From NCBI GenBank assembly GCA_022496805.1, contig CM040088.1, positions 9,145,001 through 9,209,000 on the forward strand: a stretch of 64,000 bases of DNA. Direction: 5' to 3'. Below the pieces are notes generated by a model that worked only from the letters and a program-made list of their open reading frames with translations, did not search any database and was not told where the DNA came from. How positions within the stretch are numbered: position 1 is the stretch's first letter; every line of letters starts with the position of its first letter. The DNA is from Pohlia nutans (lineage: Eukaryota; Streptophyta; Bryopsida; Bryales; Mniaceae). Position numbers and translations under genes: made by a program. Positions 1 to 10,676 of the stretch are shown here, piece by piece.

Positions 1-373
1 ATCGAGCAGTGCGGGAAAAAATGCGATGATTGTGCTGCAGCAACATAGAGAAGGTGGTAAGGCAAAAACAAGGTCTCTTGGATCGATGCTGACAATGTCC
101 TCCGCCCTTGACGACGATGATGCTCGTGCTGTTAGTGCTCATAGGCCCCCTTTCTCAAACTCTTTGGCGCCTATCACCGTGATCCATCCATACCTCCTTA
201 ATATCAACTTCTCTAATATCACACCCTTTATCCTCTCACCCAATCTTGGTGAATGGTTTAATGTGAACTATCCTATGTGTGCCACTCCATGGTCATTATG
301 TACCAGAGCTTTACATTTGGAATTATGATATGTATATCACTAGTACATAGTGGCACAAATAGCCATAAGAGAA

Positions 374-566
374 CATTTTGGTCCAAAAATTATTTTATAT
401 TATTGTTTTAATTATTTATATACATACAATCTTAGAATACCTTTTCACTGTAGTTAACTTTTTGCCAAAAAACTAATTTCAATGATCGATAGAAAATGTT
501 TACTGCCACATTTCGCTTGTTATGCAATGTCACACTACACATTTTGGACGCCCTACCATAAAACAC
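374..566 (+). repeat. Dispersed repeat, copy 1
   Basis: ATTTTGGTCCAAAAATTATT through ACGCCCTACCAT; about 85-90 percent alike by eye to 63655-63850, same orientation. Confidence 0.85.
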
Positions 567-779
567 CCCAATAGTACAGAAGAATGCACAAAAGTCAAAT
601 CAACAAGCCAGAGTAATTTTAAATGGCAGGAAGACGGGCACTCTCCACTTGCACATAGTTGACCGAAAGCATAATTTTGTGCCGCAACGACTCTGCTGAG
701 TGTGCACGACATTTTGGGATGGTGCTCACGGACGTGACGAATATTATTGGAATCTCCTATGTGTCACAGGCTCAATTGG
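567..779. other. No gene seen
   Basis: Between the first dispersed repeat and the interrupted fragment; no supported feature. Confidence 0.5.
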
Positions 780-1347
780 ATCCTAAATAGGCCCCGCTCA
801 TTCAGAGGTGAAGACCCTGGATGCACAAGCTGCTCGTAGAAGTCTTTCACAGAGGGGAGCATTTGGGGATATTAACCTGGGGAAGTCACTGTCAAAAATT
901 TAAATAACTATAAGAGAACAAATATAGGATGTCTTTTATTCATTTGAGATAAAAATTATAAATTTATAGAAGTAATATAGGGTGCTATAAAACCAATTTA
1001 GAAATATTCTTGGAATACATATGGAATATGCCCTAAATATACTATAAATAGTATAATATTCCAATTATTTCATAGCCCCCATTAAATACCCTTTGTACGC
1101 TCATATGTACCCAAAATTTATACTAAGTGACTTCCCCGAGGATATTAATATAGACCTTCGTGTTGATGGGCGATTGTATCCAATGGATACTCAAACACAA
1201 CAACCACCAGCATTCACAAGCACCACGCAGTACCTTGAATTTCTTTGTGAAGGTGAGAGTGGCATGTTGGATTACATAGAGCACTTAGAAACACAAACGG
1301 TATCAGTGTCGATAGTAGTGTCATCACACTACAGTGTAGAATTGTAA
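780..1347 (+). pseudogene. Interrupted gene fragment, family uncertain
   Basis: Without the 264-bp MITE and one copy of the duplicated site, a frame runs from about 780 to the stop at 1345-1347, roughly 100 codons, containing RRSLSQRGAFGDIN and later TQYLEFLCEGES. A second short frame just upstream reads VLTDVTNI. Both faintly recall the N-terminal part of mitotic cyclins, but this is weak and I do not assign a family. Confidence 0.3.
876..1139. mobile_element. MITE with GGGGAAGTCACT inverted ends
   Basis: Ends CCTGGGGAAGTCACT and AGTGACTTCCCCGA, with GGATATTAA on both sides (867-875 and 1140-1148). A 7-9 bp duplication fits hAT or Mutator-type transposition. It interrupts a frame described separately. 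Confidence 0.65.
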
Positions 1348-1594
1348 CTTATGAAATTGAGCTTCAGCAACCGCATGTTCTCTACCATTGCTTTGAAGCC
1401 AAGGCATGAAAGCTTGTATGTGAGCGGAGAAAAAAGAACGGAAAGCGGAGAGCGGAAAACTCCCATCCAATTATTCGAATTTGAAAGAAACGAACCTCTA
1501 TGACTCCAAAGTTTTGAGAATTGTATTAAGAAAATTTGAATTTTCTTCGTGAAAAAGGCATGAATGACCATGGAAATTAATCTAAATTCACGTT

Positions 1595-1765
1595 CACAAA
1601 TCTATAATCATGTGACCTTTGTGACCATGTAACCTTATAACCGTGTGACTATGTAACCTTATAAGCGTGTGACCATCTATTTGTGTGCAACCACTTGACC
1701 TTGTAACCAAGTAATCATGTGTCCATGTGACCGTATGACTCAAAGACCTTATAACCGAGCATGTA
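1595..1765 (+). repeat. Degenerate short tandem repeat
   Basis: Repeats of the form GTGACCnTGTAACCTTATAACC with variable spacing. Confidence 0.7.
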
Positions 1766-2289
1766 GAAAAAACCCTATACTACGTAGTTATAAATCAAAT
1801 TGTCGAGTGCGTAAAAAAAACTTTACCAGATAATAAGCATTTACTGCATTAACTAATTACTTATCGTGTAACTACCAAATGAAGCACATTGATTTTAACA
1901 TGTTGAATCCCTAAACATGATTAAGTTATTGTAAATCTCTAAACGTCACTTCTATTGCTCAAAGCCTATGGACCTGGCTATACTTCCCCACCTTCATTAG
2001 TTCTAATGTTGCTTACTACCTTAGTCTATCCTCTTCACATCTCTTGTATTTCATCAACTTAGGACAATTGCACGCTTTGCACAGCTATGAGAGTTTTTTG
2101 TGCAAGAGTGGGTATCTTTTAGCATTATGCCAAATATATTTTTCCTTGCTAGTTCAAATTGATGATAGAAAATTTGTTGAAAAGTTGGCAAAGATTCAAG
2201 AGCTATTGAGTGTGCATTACATGAATAATTATATTATGCACTCGCAATCAAGGCCATCATTGTCAAGAATCATTTGTTAGTCTCTTTGC

Positions 2290-2460
2290 TAACTAGGTTG
2301 ATTCTCAATCCTGTTGGAACCTAATTGACCTTAGATTTAGCTCGATTAACGAGGATTAGGTTTCTCTCAACCTCACCGGACTTAGCAGGATTAGGTTGTA
2401 TTTGTTTCTCTCTCTTCTTGCACTAAAGGGTCCCCTTTATTTGTGTCAAAACATAAAAAT
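2290..2460 (+). mobile_element. Possible SINE, same 3' end as the 40.9-kb insert
   Basis: Ends CTAAAGGGTCCCCTTTATTT then TGTG and an A-rich tail. The 5' boundary is not clear. Confidence 0.4.
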
Positions 2461-2469
2461 AAAAATTAT

Positions 2470-3475
2470 TTGCTAGGTACTGAGTCATTTGGAGATAGTC
2501 AACATATTTGTGAAACTTGATTTATAAATTCAATTACAGGATTTGACTATTTGAAGATAGTCACAATTGGTGATAAATATTTTTTAAATAAATGCCCAAA
2601 TTTCAAGAATTCTTTTCCAAATTTTCTCTTATTTGAAATGAGAATTTTAAAGAATATTCAGGAGTTTAGCGTCTACCAAACCTTCTTTGAAAATAAATTA
2701 AAAAATCAGCAGGGAAGTGCAAACGACTCTGCTCACCTACAGCATAGAATAACTAGTTTCTGTGGGCTACGACACCCACCTTAGATTCCTTGCAAAGGCA
2801 ACCATGAAAGCTAACAGCATTGGTAAACCAGGAAAAAAAAATTCTATCTCTCAAATCAATTGCTAGTGCACACCAAACGAATTGATCAACCTCACCACTA
2901 TACAATGCCGACAAAGTTCTGTCTCCTTAGCTCTTCAGCACGCAATAGCAGCTTGAGAACAATCAGTCTTATGGTAGTACCACATACTTACATTTTAGGG
3001 ACCCAAGGGATTCAACTCATTTTCATCAACCAGTATCCATTCCTCTTCAAGATTTTCACACAATTCAAAATTCATGGACCGCATAAATCCAAAGCAGACT
3101 AAATTGAGTCGTCAATTCACGCTAATATTCTTACACTAAGTATACGGTAATCAGTCACGGAGCTACATCCGAGGCAGCCCACACATTGTTGTTGTCATCC
3201 CTTTTGAACAACAAACAACAATGCATTTGAAATATCTCCTAACGTTTGAAATCGGGTAAAAAAAAACCAAAGTTCCTACATCCTCATACTTTCATGGAGC
3301 TACATCCGAGGTAAAAAACATACAAGAGAAGAAGCACCGCAGTTAGTTTGTTGTCACGTTTCTTCACTACTACTAGACCTACATCCAAATGGGGTTGGGG
3401 TTTTCCCGATATATAATTTCCTGACTAATATGGCACAAGGTACAAACTTTACAGAATCAGAAACTCCCAGACAGA
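2470..3475. other. Intergenic, 3' flank of the fusion gene
   Basis: AT-rich, no convincing coding. The last part is the probable 3' untranslated region. GGAGCTACATCCGAGG occurs twice (about 3160 and 3297). Confidence 0.5.
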
Positions 3476-5428
3476 CTATGAAGCGAACCAGCCATAGCTG
3501 TGCAATCCCTTGCCCAGCAAGTTGACACCCAAGTAACAAATCCAAATGACGAAGAAGCCTCCAGACGCCACTATAGCCGGTTTCTTCCCCTGCCAGCCTT
3601 TGTTCATCCGCGTGTGAACATAAATTGCAAAAACCAACCATGTGATGAGCGCCCATGTTTCTTTAGGATCCCAGCTCCAGTAAGAGCCCCAGGCTTCATT
3701 CGCCCACACTGCTCCGGAGAGAATGCCAATAGTCAAGAGAGGAAAACCTAACGTGATGCTTCGGTAGCTGTAGTGGTCCAGTTGTTGACCTAAGTTCGAC
3801 CTCTGCGCAGCCTTGGTGTCCACGAACAGGAAGGCAATGGCGAGCAAGGAGCCGATCATGAGTGTGGAATAGCTGAAGATCATCATGGACACGTGCATCA
3901 TGAGCCAGTTGGATTGCAACGCAGGCACCAACGCCGTGGATTGCTGCATCTCCTTAGGAATCCCCAGCGTTGCAAACGCATTCGTAAGCAGCGCACTCGG
4001 AGCAGTGATAACCCCAATCCAATCAGTCTTGGCTTGATTCTCAAGCACTAAATGAATCGTGCAGAAGCACCAGGAAAGAAACATAGAGGATTCGTACAAA
4101 TTGCTCAGGGGCAAATGCCCTGATGAAGCCCATCGGCTGAGGAGAATCCCGGTCAGGCACGCGTAGGAAACGCCCATAGCAACCTTGCCGACAAGCTTCA
4201 ATCCCTCATTCTTCATGTACAGAGGCTTCCCCCAGTGAATTAGGGTTGTAAGAAACAGAGTAGCGAACGAGGTGCGCGTCAAGAGAGGCTCGCCCAATGC
4301 GGAGCTCGTAACGTACGTCGCGAGGTTATTGGAAAAAGGATCTGTTACATGGTCAATTAGGTTTTTCACTGGCCCTTTGCCTGTCACGACCGCCTGCGCG
4401 GAGAATCCAAGCAACGAGACTAAAGCGAGACGGCCATTCTTGATCTCCTTCACAGTTAGGGTCACAAGATCATCAGAGCTTTTCGCCAGCCCCAACGGAT
4501 CAAACGAGTCACCTCCAAAAGGTCCTCCAAAAACTCCCAGCGCTCCCACGACCATCACCTGGCAAGCAAGAATGGCGCCAAGGGTTTGAACTTCCCCGAG
4601 CGCACTCAGGTTTCCAAACTCCACGCCGAGAAGCTCCGGGGCAATGCATCCCAGGGACACCAGCATGGCCAGCCGCCCCTGCGTGACCTCCAAGGCGCGG
4701 TTCCTGACGAAGCTCTCCGGGTCGAAAGCAATTCCGCCACTCTCATCACCGACATAGCCACTCTCGCCGAATTCCTCAGACAAATACGACGGCGTCTCAC
4801 TTGAAAGAGAGCCTATCCTCTTCGGCCTGTCAAGCTGGCTCTGCCTGCCATTGCAATTCGACATCAAACGATCGTCTCATCTCTCCCGCTAACCCTAAAA
4901 TTCACCTTTCCCGAATGGGTAGATCAAAATTCGAATTGAGTGCGGTTTGAAGGCAATGTAGGGAATGAGTTCGAGATTTCCGAGAGCAAAAGTGAAGCTA
5001 GCATCGCTCACATTCTAATGAGTGGACTCTAATTACCGTCGTTCAGTTGCTGTACTAACACACAGACTGGATCGAGATACTCGTAAAACGTCATGAGCCC
5101 TTTCATGTAATGAAAAATCACATTGGTGCTATCAACTTTACCAATCCACAAGATATGAAATAGAGGCCTGGACAAATCGATCACACGTGCATTATACACA
5201 TTACCACCTTCAAAAAACGCACACAAACGCAAAGTCCCATTGATTCGAAAATTGGAGGCCGGGGGTGCGTGCTTACCGATTTTTCTCGCTGGACCTTCGC
5301 TTGACGGTCCGCTTGCTGCGCATGGTGACGCGGGGATGGCCATGCTTCCCGAGCTTGCGCGTGAATTCGTTGTGGAGCTGCAACAAGGAGCGGCCCAGGA
5401 ACGCGGTGGGCGCACAGGCAGCAGCCAT
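3476..5428 (-). CDS. LHC (Lhcb-like) - CcsA fusion protein, nuclear-encoded, plastid-targeted
   Basis: Two exons: 5428-5277 and 4844-3476, joined across a GT-AG intron (donor GTAAGC, acceptor TGGCAG) that restores the frame at an Arg codon; 506 residues. Residues 1-50 look like an Lhcb transit peptide (MAAAC start, RVTMR near the processing region). Residues 51-228 follow LHCII: DRPK, ETPSYL, helix B EVTQGRLAML, helix C with ACQV, helix A VKEIKNGRLAL, then GKGP and DHVTDP. Residues about 235-506 are a full-length CcsA: HLPLSNLYES, APSALLTNAFATLG, VPALQSNWLMMHVSMM, the tryptophan-rich haem-handling WWD segment at about 431-448, and LHSYGW at the C-terminus. CcsA works with Ccs1 to attach haem to apocytochromes f and c6 on the lumen side of thylakoids. 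It is normally encoded in the plastid. Exon 2 is one uninterrupted frame through both halves, so the join is not an assembly of neighbouring exons. The start at 5428 lies in a good GCCATGGCT context; an in-frame codon at 5491 would add 21 residues. Confidence 0.93.
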
Positions 5429-5810
5429 GGCCACCTGAGGATTCAGGGGAACACAGCAATGATGAGCAGCAAGGGAAGTCTGTGATGGCATTCAGAGGTA
5501 GCCGCGGGAGCGTGTGTGCAGCAGCGGCAGCAATGGACGGGGAGTGTCATGGTGCTTCTTCAGGGTCCATGGACTGGGAGTGTGGTTGGTTTGGTTGAGG
5601 AAGAGGATAAGGGACGCAGTGGATGGCTGGTAGCCGTTGGATGCCCCGCCCTACCTCCACGGTTCCGATTTCTCCGTCAGATTTGCACTGTGCGACGTTT
5701 TGGATGACTTCCTGTCGGCCTCCGTCATATGGATGGTAAAGATATCATTCGTTCATGTTTTCGTAAGTAGGACTTTGTTCAAGTGGAATGAAAACACGAT
5801 CATAAGGTTC
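5429..5810. other. Upstream region of the fusion gene
   Basis: G-rich patch with no certain TATA box; expected to hold the promoter and leader of the minus-strand LHC-CcsA gene. Confidence 0.45.
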
Positions 5811-6397
5811 TTAACCCCTAAACGTCACAGCGTCCAGTTTCTGGACAACTAACAGATTCAAACTCACTTTACGTTTTCATCAATGATTGGATGAAATCAT
5901 TTAACTTTTTGGAGAGACTTCATCAAGTTTTTGTCCTATCCAATGGTTGGATTTGATGATAATAGAGTAAATTATTATTTTTAAATTACAAATGTAGAAG
6001 TATGTCAAGTTGTTGATCAAGCTAAAATTGCATTGACTGTAGTTTAAAAGTGGCCTTGCCAAAATGAGGTCATAGATTTAATTAGTACAAAAATCTCAAA
6101 GAATCACCACGTTAAGAGTATCTCATTTCAAATCCATTCCAACAAATTTTACTCAAAAAATGGTAATGTTTTGTTTGTAATCAAATTTGAAAGAAATTTT
6201 ATAATTTTAACTTTCAAATTTTATAACAAAATATTGGTGATAATATTGGTAAATCAAACCGTACGGATGGAATCTAAAATTCAAATCTAGAACCTTCATT
6301 TGTATATCAATTCCAAAATATTCTTCTAAATAGTACTTCATGATGATTTTTTTCAAATCGTCAATTCTAGGGTCACCCTAGTATGTTTAGGGATTAA
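5811..6397 (+). mobile_element. TTAA element, family B (divergent copy)
   Basis: Starts TTAA-CCCCTAAACGTC and ends GTTTAGGGA-TTAA. Its right half aligns with the other family B copies (TAACCGTATGGATAGAAT-like block, then TATATCAAGTTC-like block). Its right TTAA is also the left TTAA of the next element. Confidence 0.65.
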
Positions 6398-6734
6398 CCC
6401 CTAAACGTTCAACCGTTTAGAAAGTGGACGATGTATAGAATCAAACACACTTTTCTCATCCGTCATTGACTTTTTGCAGCGTGGATTTTTTATCATATAT
6501 TTTATGGGAAATTAGCTTCATGCATGTGTGATTCGATTAGAAAGGGGATGACTTGTGAAATTTTTATGCCTCATTTCATGTTGTAGTGATTCACCCAAAA
6601 TTATGAAGATTTCAGTGTAAAAGTGCTTTGAAAAAAGTCAACTCATATCAAATTAAGCAACCAAAAAATCTCCAAAAATCACTATTGTATACTTAGAGTA
6701 TTACGTTTCAACCAATCACAACAAATTCCATGTA

Positions 6735-7708
6735 CAATAGGGTGACATTCAAATTGGCCGTTTAGTAGTTCCAGGGATAGTGTCCTACACTGCTGCCAAC
6801 TTTGACACCCTCCCCAAAGCTGAGAAATTGTTATTTTACCATGAAAATTTGGGGACAGCATCATCTTTATGTTGAAAACATGCATACCAAATTTCAAGTC
6901 CAGGAGACTTATACAAAAAAACTTATGAAAGATCTACCAACATGGGATAGCTGTGAGAAAAGTGTCACAGCTGCCAACTTTGACACCCTCCCAAGAATTG
7001 AGGAAATTGTTTTTGCCCATGAAATTTTTGGAGCAAAAACATTTTTATGTTGTTTGCATGTGTGGAAAGCTTCAAGTCCAAAAGACCCATACAAAAAATA
7101 ATATTCCAAATCTACCAACATGTGTAGTTTTGAGAAACAAAGGGGGTTACTACTTCCAACTTTGACGCCCTCCTTAGGATTGAGTTTTTGTTGATACATA
7201 ATGAAATTTTTGGCAAAAGATCATCTCTACGCTGGTAACATGTGGGATAAATTTCAAAGCCAAAAGACATACATAAAAAAAGTTATTCCATATCTATCAA
7301 CATGTTTCTCAAAACTACACATGTTGGTAGATTTGGAATATTATTTTTTGTATGGGTCTTTTGGACTTGAAGCTTTCCACACATGCAAACAACATAAAAA
7401 TGTTTTTGCTCCAAAACTTTCGTGGGCAAAAACAATTTCCTCAATTCTTGGGAGGGTGTCAAAGTTGGCAGCTGTGACACTTTTCTCGCAGCTATCCCAT
7501 GTTGGTAGATCTTGCATAAGTTTTTTTGGTATAAGTCTCCTGGACTTGAAATTTGGTATGCATGTTTTCAACATAAAGATGATGCTGTCCCCAAATTTTC
7601 ATGGTAAAATAACAATTTCTCAGCTTTGGGGAGGGTGTCAAAGTTGGCAGCAGTGTAGGACACTATCCCTGGAACTACTAAACGGCCAATTTGAATGTCA
7701 CCCTATTG
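6735..7708. mobile_element. 974-bp foldback element, TA-flanked
   Basis: Two arms of about 400 bp (6735-7137 and 7304-7708) are near-perfect inverted copies around a 166-bp spacer. Termini CAATAGGGTGACATTC and complement; TA at 6733-6734 and 7709-7710, the second being shared with the adjacent Tc1 element. It codes for nothing convincing; open frames in the arms mirror each other. It shares the CCAACTTTGACACCCTCC block and the CAnTAGGGT start with the Tc1 element, so it is probably a non-autonomous relative. Confidence 0.9.
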
Positions 7709-7710
7709 TA

Positions 7711-10482
7711 CAGTAGGGTCCAACATGGAATGGCGTTTTTGGTTTTGCAGTGGGAAAAAAATCAAGTCTGCCTACTTTGGAAGCCTCTAGAGAGCTCAAA
7801 AATTGGTATTTTACCTTGAAAATTTTACCATAGGCTTGAAATCAAGTTGTTAGTATGCCTACCAAGTTTCAAAGCCAAACGATTCACCAAAAACAAGTTA
7901 TTTGAAATCTACCAAGATAGGTAGCTGTAAATTTTTTTTCACTCTTGCCAACTTTGACAGCCTCCCGAGAATTGAGATTATTTTTCCTTGCTTTGATTTT
8001 TTTGTGGTAGAACACAATTTGTGTTAGTCATATATGGTAAAAATCTGAAGTCCAAAATATTAGTGAAAAAAAAGATATTCCCAATCTACTAACATGTGTT
8101 ATTTTGCGGTATGCTTGTAGAAATCAACTCCACTCCAACCAACTTTGACACCCTCCCAATGGCTAAAAAATGGCCCATTTGCCATGAAATTTTTGTCACA
8201 AGATAAGCTACATGTTAATGACTAGTGTGCCAAAATTCAAGCTCTTACACAAAGAATGTAACACCTAATCTACCAACGTGTATGTCTTCCACTTGCCTCT
8301 ATCACTGATTGTAACCTAGCAGGCATGGAATGACATAGTTGAAGGAGCTTTTGACCACTTATTATCTCCTACTCTCTTGCAATAACTACTCTTAAGTCAC
8401 TTGTATTTTTAGGGCGTATTGAACCATGTTGAACTGCATCTTTCAAAATCTTCCAAAGATTCTCAATTGGATTGAGATCAAGAGAGTTTGCGGGCCAATC
8501 AAGCTTCTCTAAACGGTGTGCCTGCCTCCATTCTTTACTTAGTTTGCTTCTATGGACAGGGGCACCATCTTCCATGAGTAATCCTTGTGGTATTTTCTTC
8601 ATAAAATGAAGTAACTCCCCATTGTAAACCACTTCAACAAAATCCTTTGCAGAGCGCCGATCCTTAGGCATAAAAACAAGTCGTGACTTCTGCCCTCCAG
8701 AAAAGGCACCCCAAATCATCAATGAAGTCCTCCCACTCTTGAAAGATGGAACTATACAACTTGAAGCAAAGCGCTCATGCACAGTTCTCCAAACATGAAT
8801 TTGTCTAGAGTTTTTACCAACTTCAAACGTGGACTCATCCGTCCAAACAACTTGCTCCCACTCTTCTGCACTCCATCCACAATACTTTCAAGCAAAAACT
8901 AATCGTTGAGATATGTGACGAGGTGTCAAAAAAGGTTTTTTGACTGCAATTCGACTATGAATGCCACTATCATGTAACGCCTTTCGCATAGTATTTCTAC
9001 ATACTTTAGTAGGAAACATATTAGTAATGTCAGACAACGTGATGCGACGATCAGCTTGTAAAACACGTGTTATACCACGATCATCTCTATCACTAAGTTT
9101 TTTTTCATATTTTCTAGAAGATGCTTTACTTTTGTAGGTTTCAAATTCTCGAAAGTTCTTCACCAACCTCTGAACTGTCCTAATAGGGACTCCAGCAATA
9201 GCTGCAATTTCAACACCTTTCTTCCCTCCCTCACTCAAACCCACAATACGTGCACGGATTTCATCCGGAATAGCCATCAATCAGAACTGTAATATGAAAA
9301 TTCGATCTAAAATCTTAAGAACCCAACCACATGTCCATACAGTCATGCCCCTCTCCCAAATTAACGTTCATGAGCCTACCATATGTCCATACAGTCATGC
9401 CCTCCTCTGAAATCAACATTCATGAGCCTAATGAGGTTATGCAAATTTTCAGTCCCTAACCAGTTACTAGTATGTGTCCAGACTCCTCTCTCCTCTACAA
9501 AAGCCCTCATGTGCACATCCAGTTGCTCCCACATCACCATACATATGCTCTCCTCTCAAATAAACCCTCTCAAACTCAATCTATAACTCACAATGATTGT
9601 CAATTCTCAAAGCAAGCATTGATGTAGGGAACAAAAGCTCCTTCATGCATATGTGGCATTCAAATTCTCAACAAGTGTATTCATTGAGATATGACAAGTG
9701 TGCTTATGTGGTATGCAAATCCTAAGCAAGTATAGTCATTGGGATGTGACAAGTGTGCACAACTAAATTTGGATGTTCCTGATTTTTTGAGAAGAATTTT
9801 TATTTAGGTGTTGTATCATGTGGACAATTTCATATAGGAAGCTCACTACCCACCCTTTTAAGCATGAACATTCCAAACATGCTCTTAAATTGCTCTCACA
9901 ATTACACATGTCGGTAGATTGTGAGTAATTTTTTTGTGTAAGCTTTTAGAGCTTGAATTTTGGCACACTAGTCATTAACATGTAGCTTATCTTGTGACAA
10001 AAATTTCATGGCAAATGGGCCATTTTTTAGCCATTGGGAGGGTGTCAAAGTTGGTTGGAGTGGAGTTGATTTCTACAAGCATACCGCAAAATAACACATG
10101 TTAGTAGATTGGGAATATCTTTTTTTTCACTAATATTTTGGACTTCAGATTTTTACCATATATGACTAACACAAATTGTGTTCTACCACAAAAAAATCAA
10201 AGCAAGGAAAAATAATCTCAATTCTCGGGAGGCTGTCAAAGTTGGCAAGAGTGAAAAAAAATTTACAGCTACCTATCTTGGTAGATTTCGAATAACTTGT
10301 TTTTGGTGAATCGTTTGGCTTTGAAACTTGGTAGGCATACTAACAACTTGATTTCAAGCCTATGGTAAAATTTTCAAGGTAAAATACCAATTTTTGAGCT
10401 CTCTAGAGGCTTCCAAAGTAGGCAGACTTGTTTTTTTTCCCACTGCAAAACCAAAAACGCCATTCCATGTTGGACCCTACTG
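7711..10482 (-). mobile_element. Tc1/mariner transposon with very long inverted repeats
   Basis: Ends are CAGTAGGGTCCAACATGG and its complement, flanked by TA at 7709-7710 and 10483-10484, the TA target duplication of this superfamily. The inverted repeats are about 575 bp each (7711-8285 and 9905-10482), far longer than the 20-30 bp of many Tc1 elements. They contain a repeated CCAACTTTGACAcCCTCC block about every 185 bp. The single gene is the dead transposase on the minus strand. Confidence 0.93.
8270..9277 (-). pseudogene. Tc1-like DD34E transposase with two stop codons
   Basis: A 336-codon frame (usual Tc1 size) inside the 2.77-kb element. N-terminal helix-turn-helix: EIAAIAGVPIRTVQRLVKNF near residues 23-42. 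Catalytic residues are D147 (VVWTDES), D237 (EDGAPVH) and E272 (DLNPIENLW), with 34 residues between the second D and E, which defines Tc1-like DD34E. The C-terminus (ARLQSVIEASGRHTRW) is also typical. Two in-frame stops break it: TGA at 8890-8888 (codon 130, probably a CGA arginine changed by CpG decay) and TAG at 8371-8369 (codon 303). No frameshift is seen, so inactivation looks recent. The 3' end overlaps the left inverted repeat. Confidence 0.92.
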
Positions 10483-10676
10483 TACAAATTGTCAATATCT
10501 TATTCGTAATCAAGTTACAAAAGAATTAATAAAATAATCCAACCCTCTAACCTTCTTCGCTTGGACCAGTTGAAGTTAGAGAAAATTAAAATTCTTTGTG
10601 ATTCTTGTAATCCTTTTATAGGTGCTTGAGATTCCAAGGTGATCAGTAGGGAGGCTCAAGAACATTATGATTGAGC

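Larger units (their letters stand above)
6394..10535 (+). mobile_element. TTAA element, family B, split by two TA insertions
   Basis: Starts TTAA-CCCCTAAACGTTCAACC and runs to 6734; resumes at 10485 (ATTGTCAATATCTTATTCGT) and fades near 10535. The foldback and the Tc1 element sit between. Alignment with copies at 25.6 and 54.5 kb shows the site originally had one TA. The right end is lost. Confidence 0.75.

Noticed and set aside
1595..1765. CRISPR-like array
   Set aside because: Units are short, degenerate and contiguous, with no spacers; also a plant nuclear context.
5181..5459. Second protein upstream of the fusion gene
   Set aside because: These frames overlap the first exon of the LHC-CcsA gene in other phases and have no motifs.
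7201..7716. 171-codon open frame in the foldback
   Set aside because: It is mirrored on the opposite strand of the other arm and codes for nothing recognisable; an effect of the inverted repeat.
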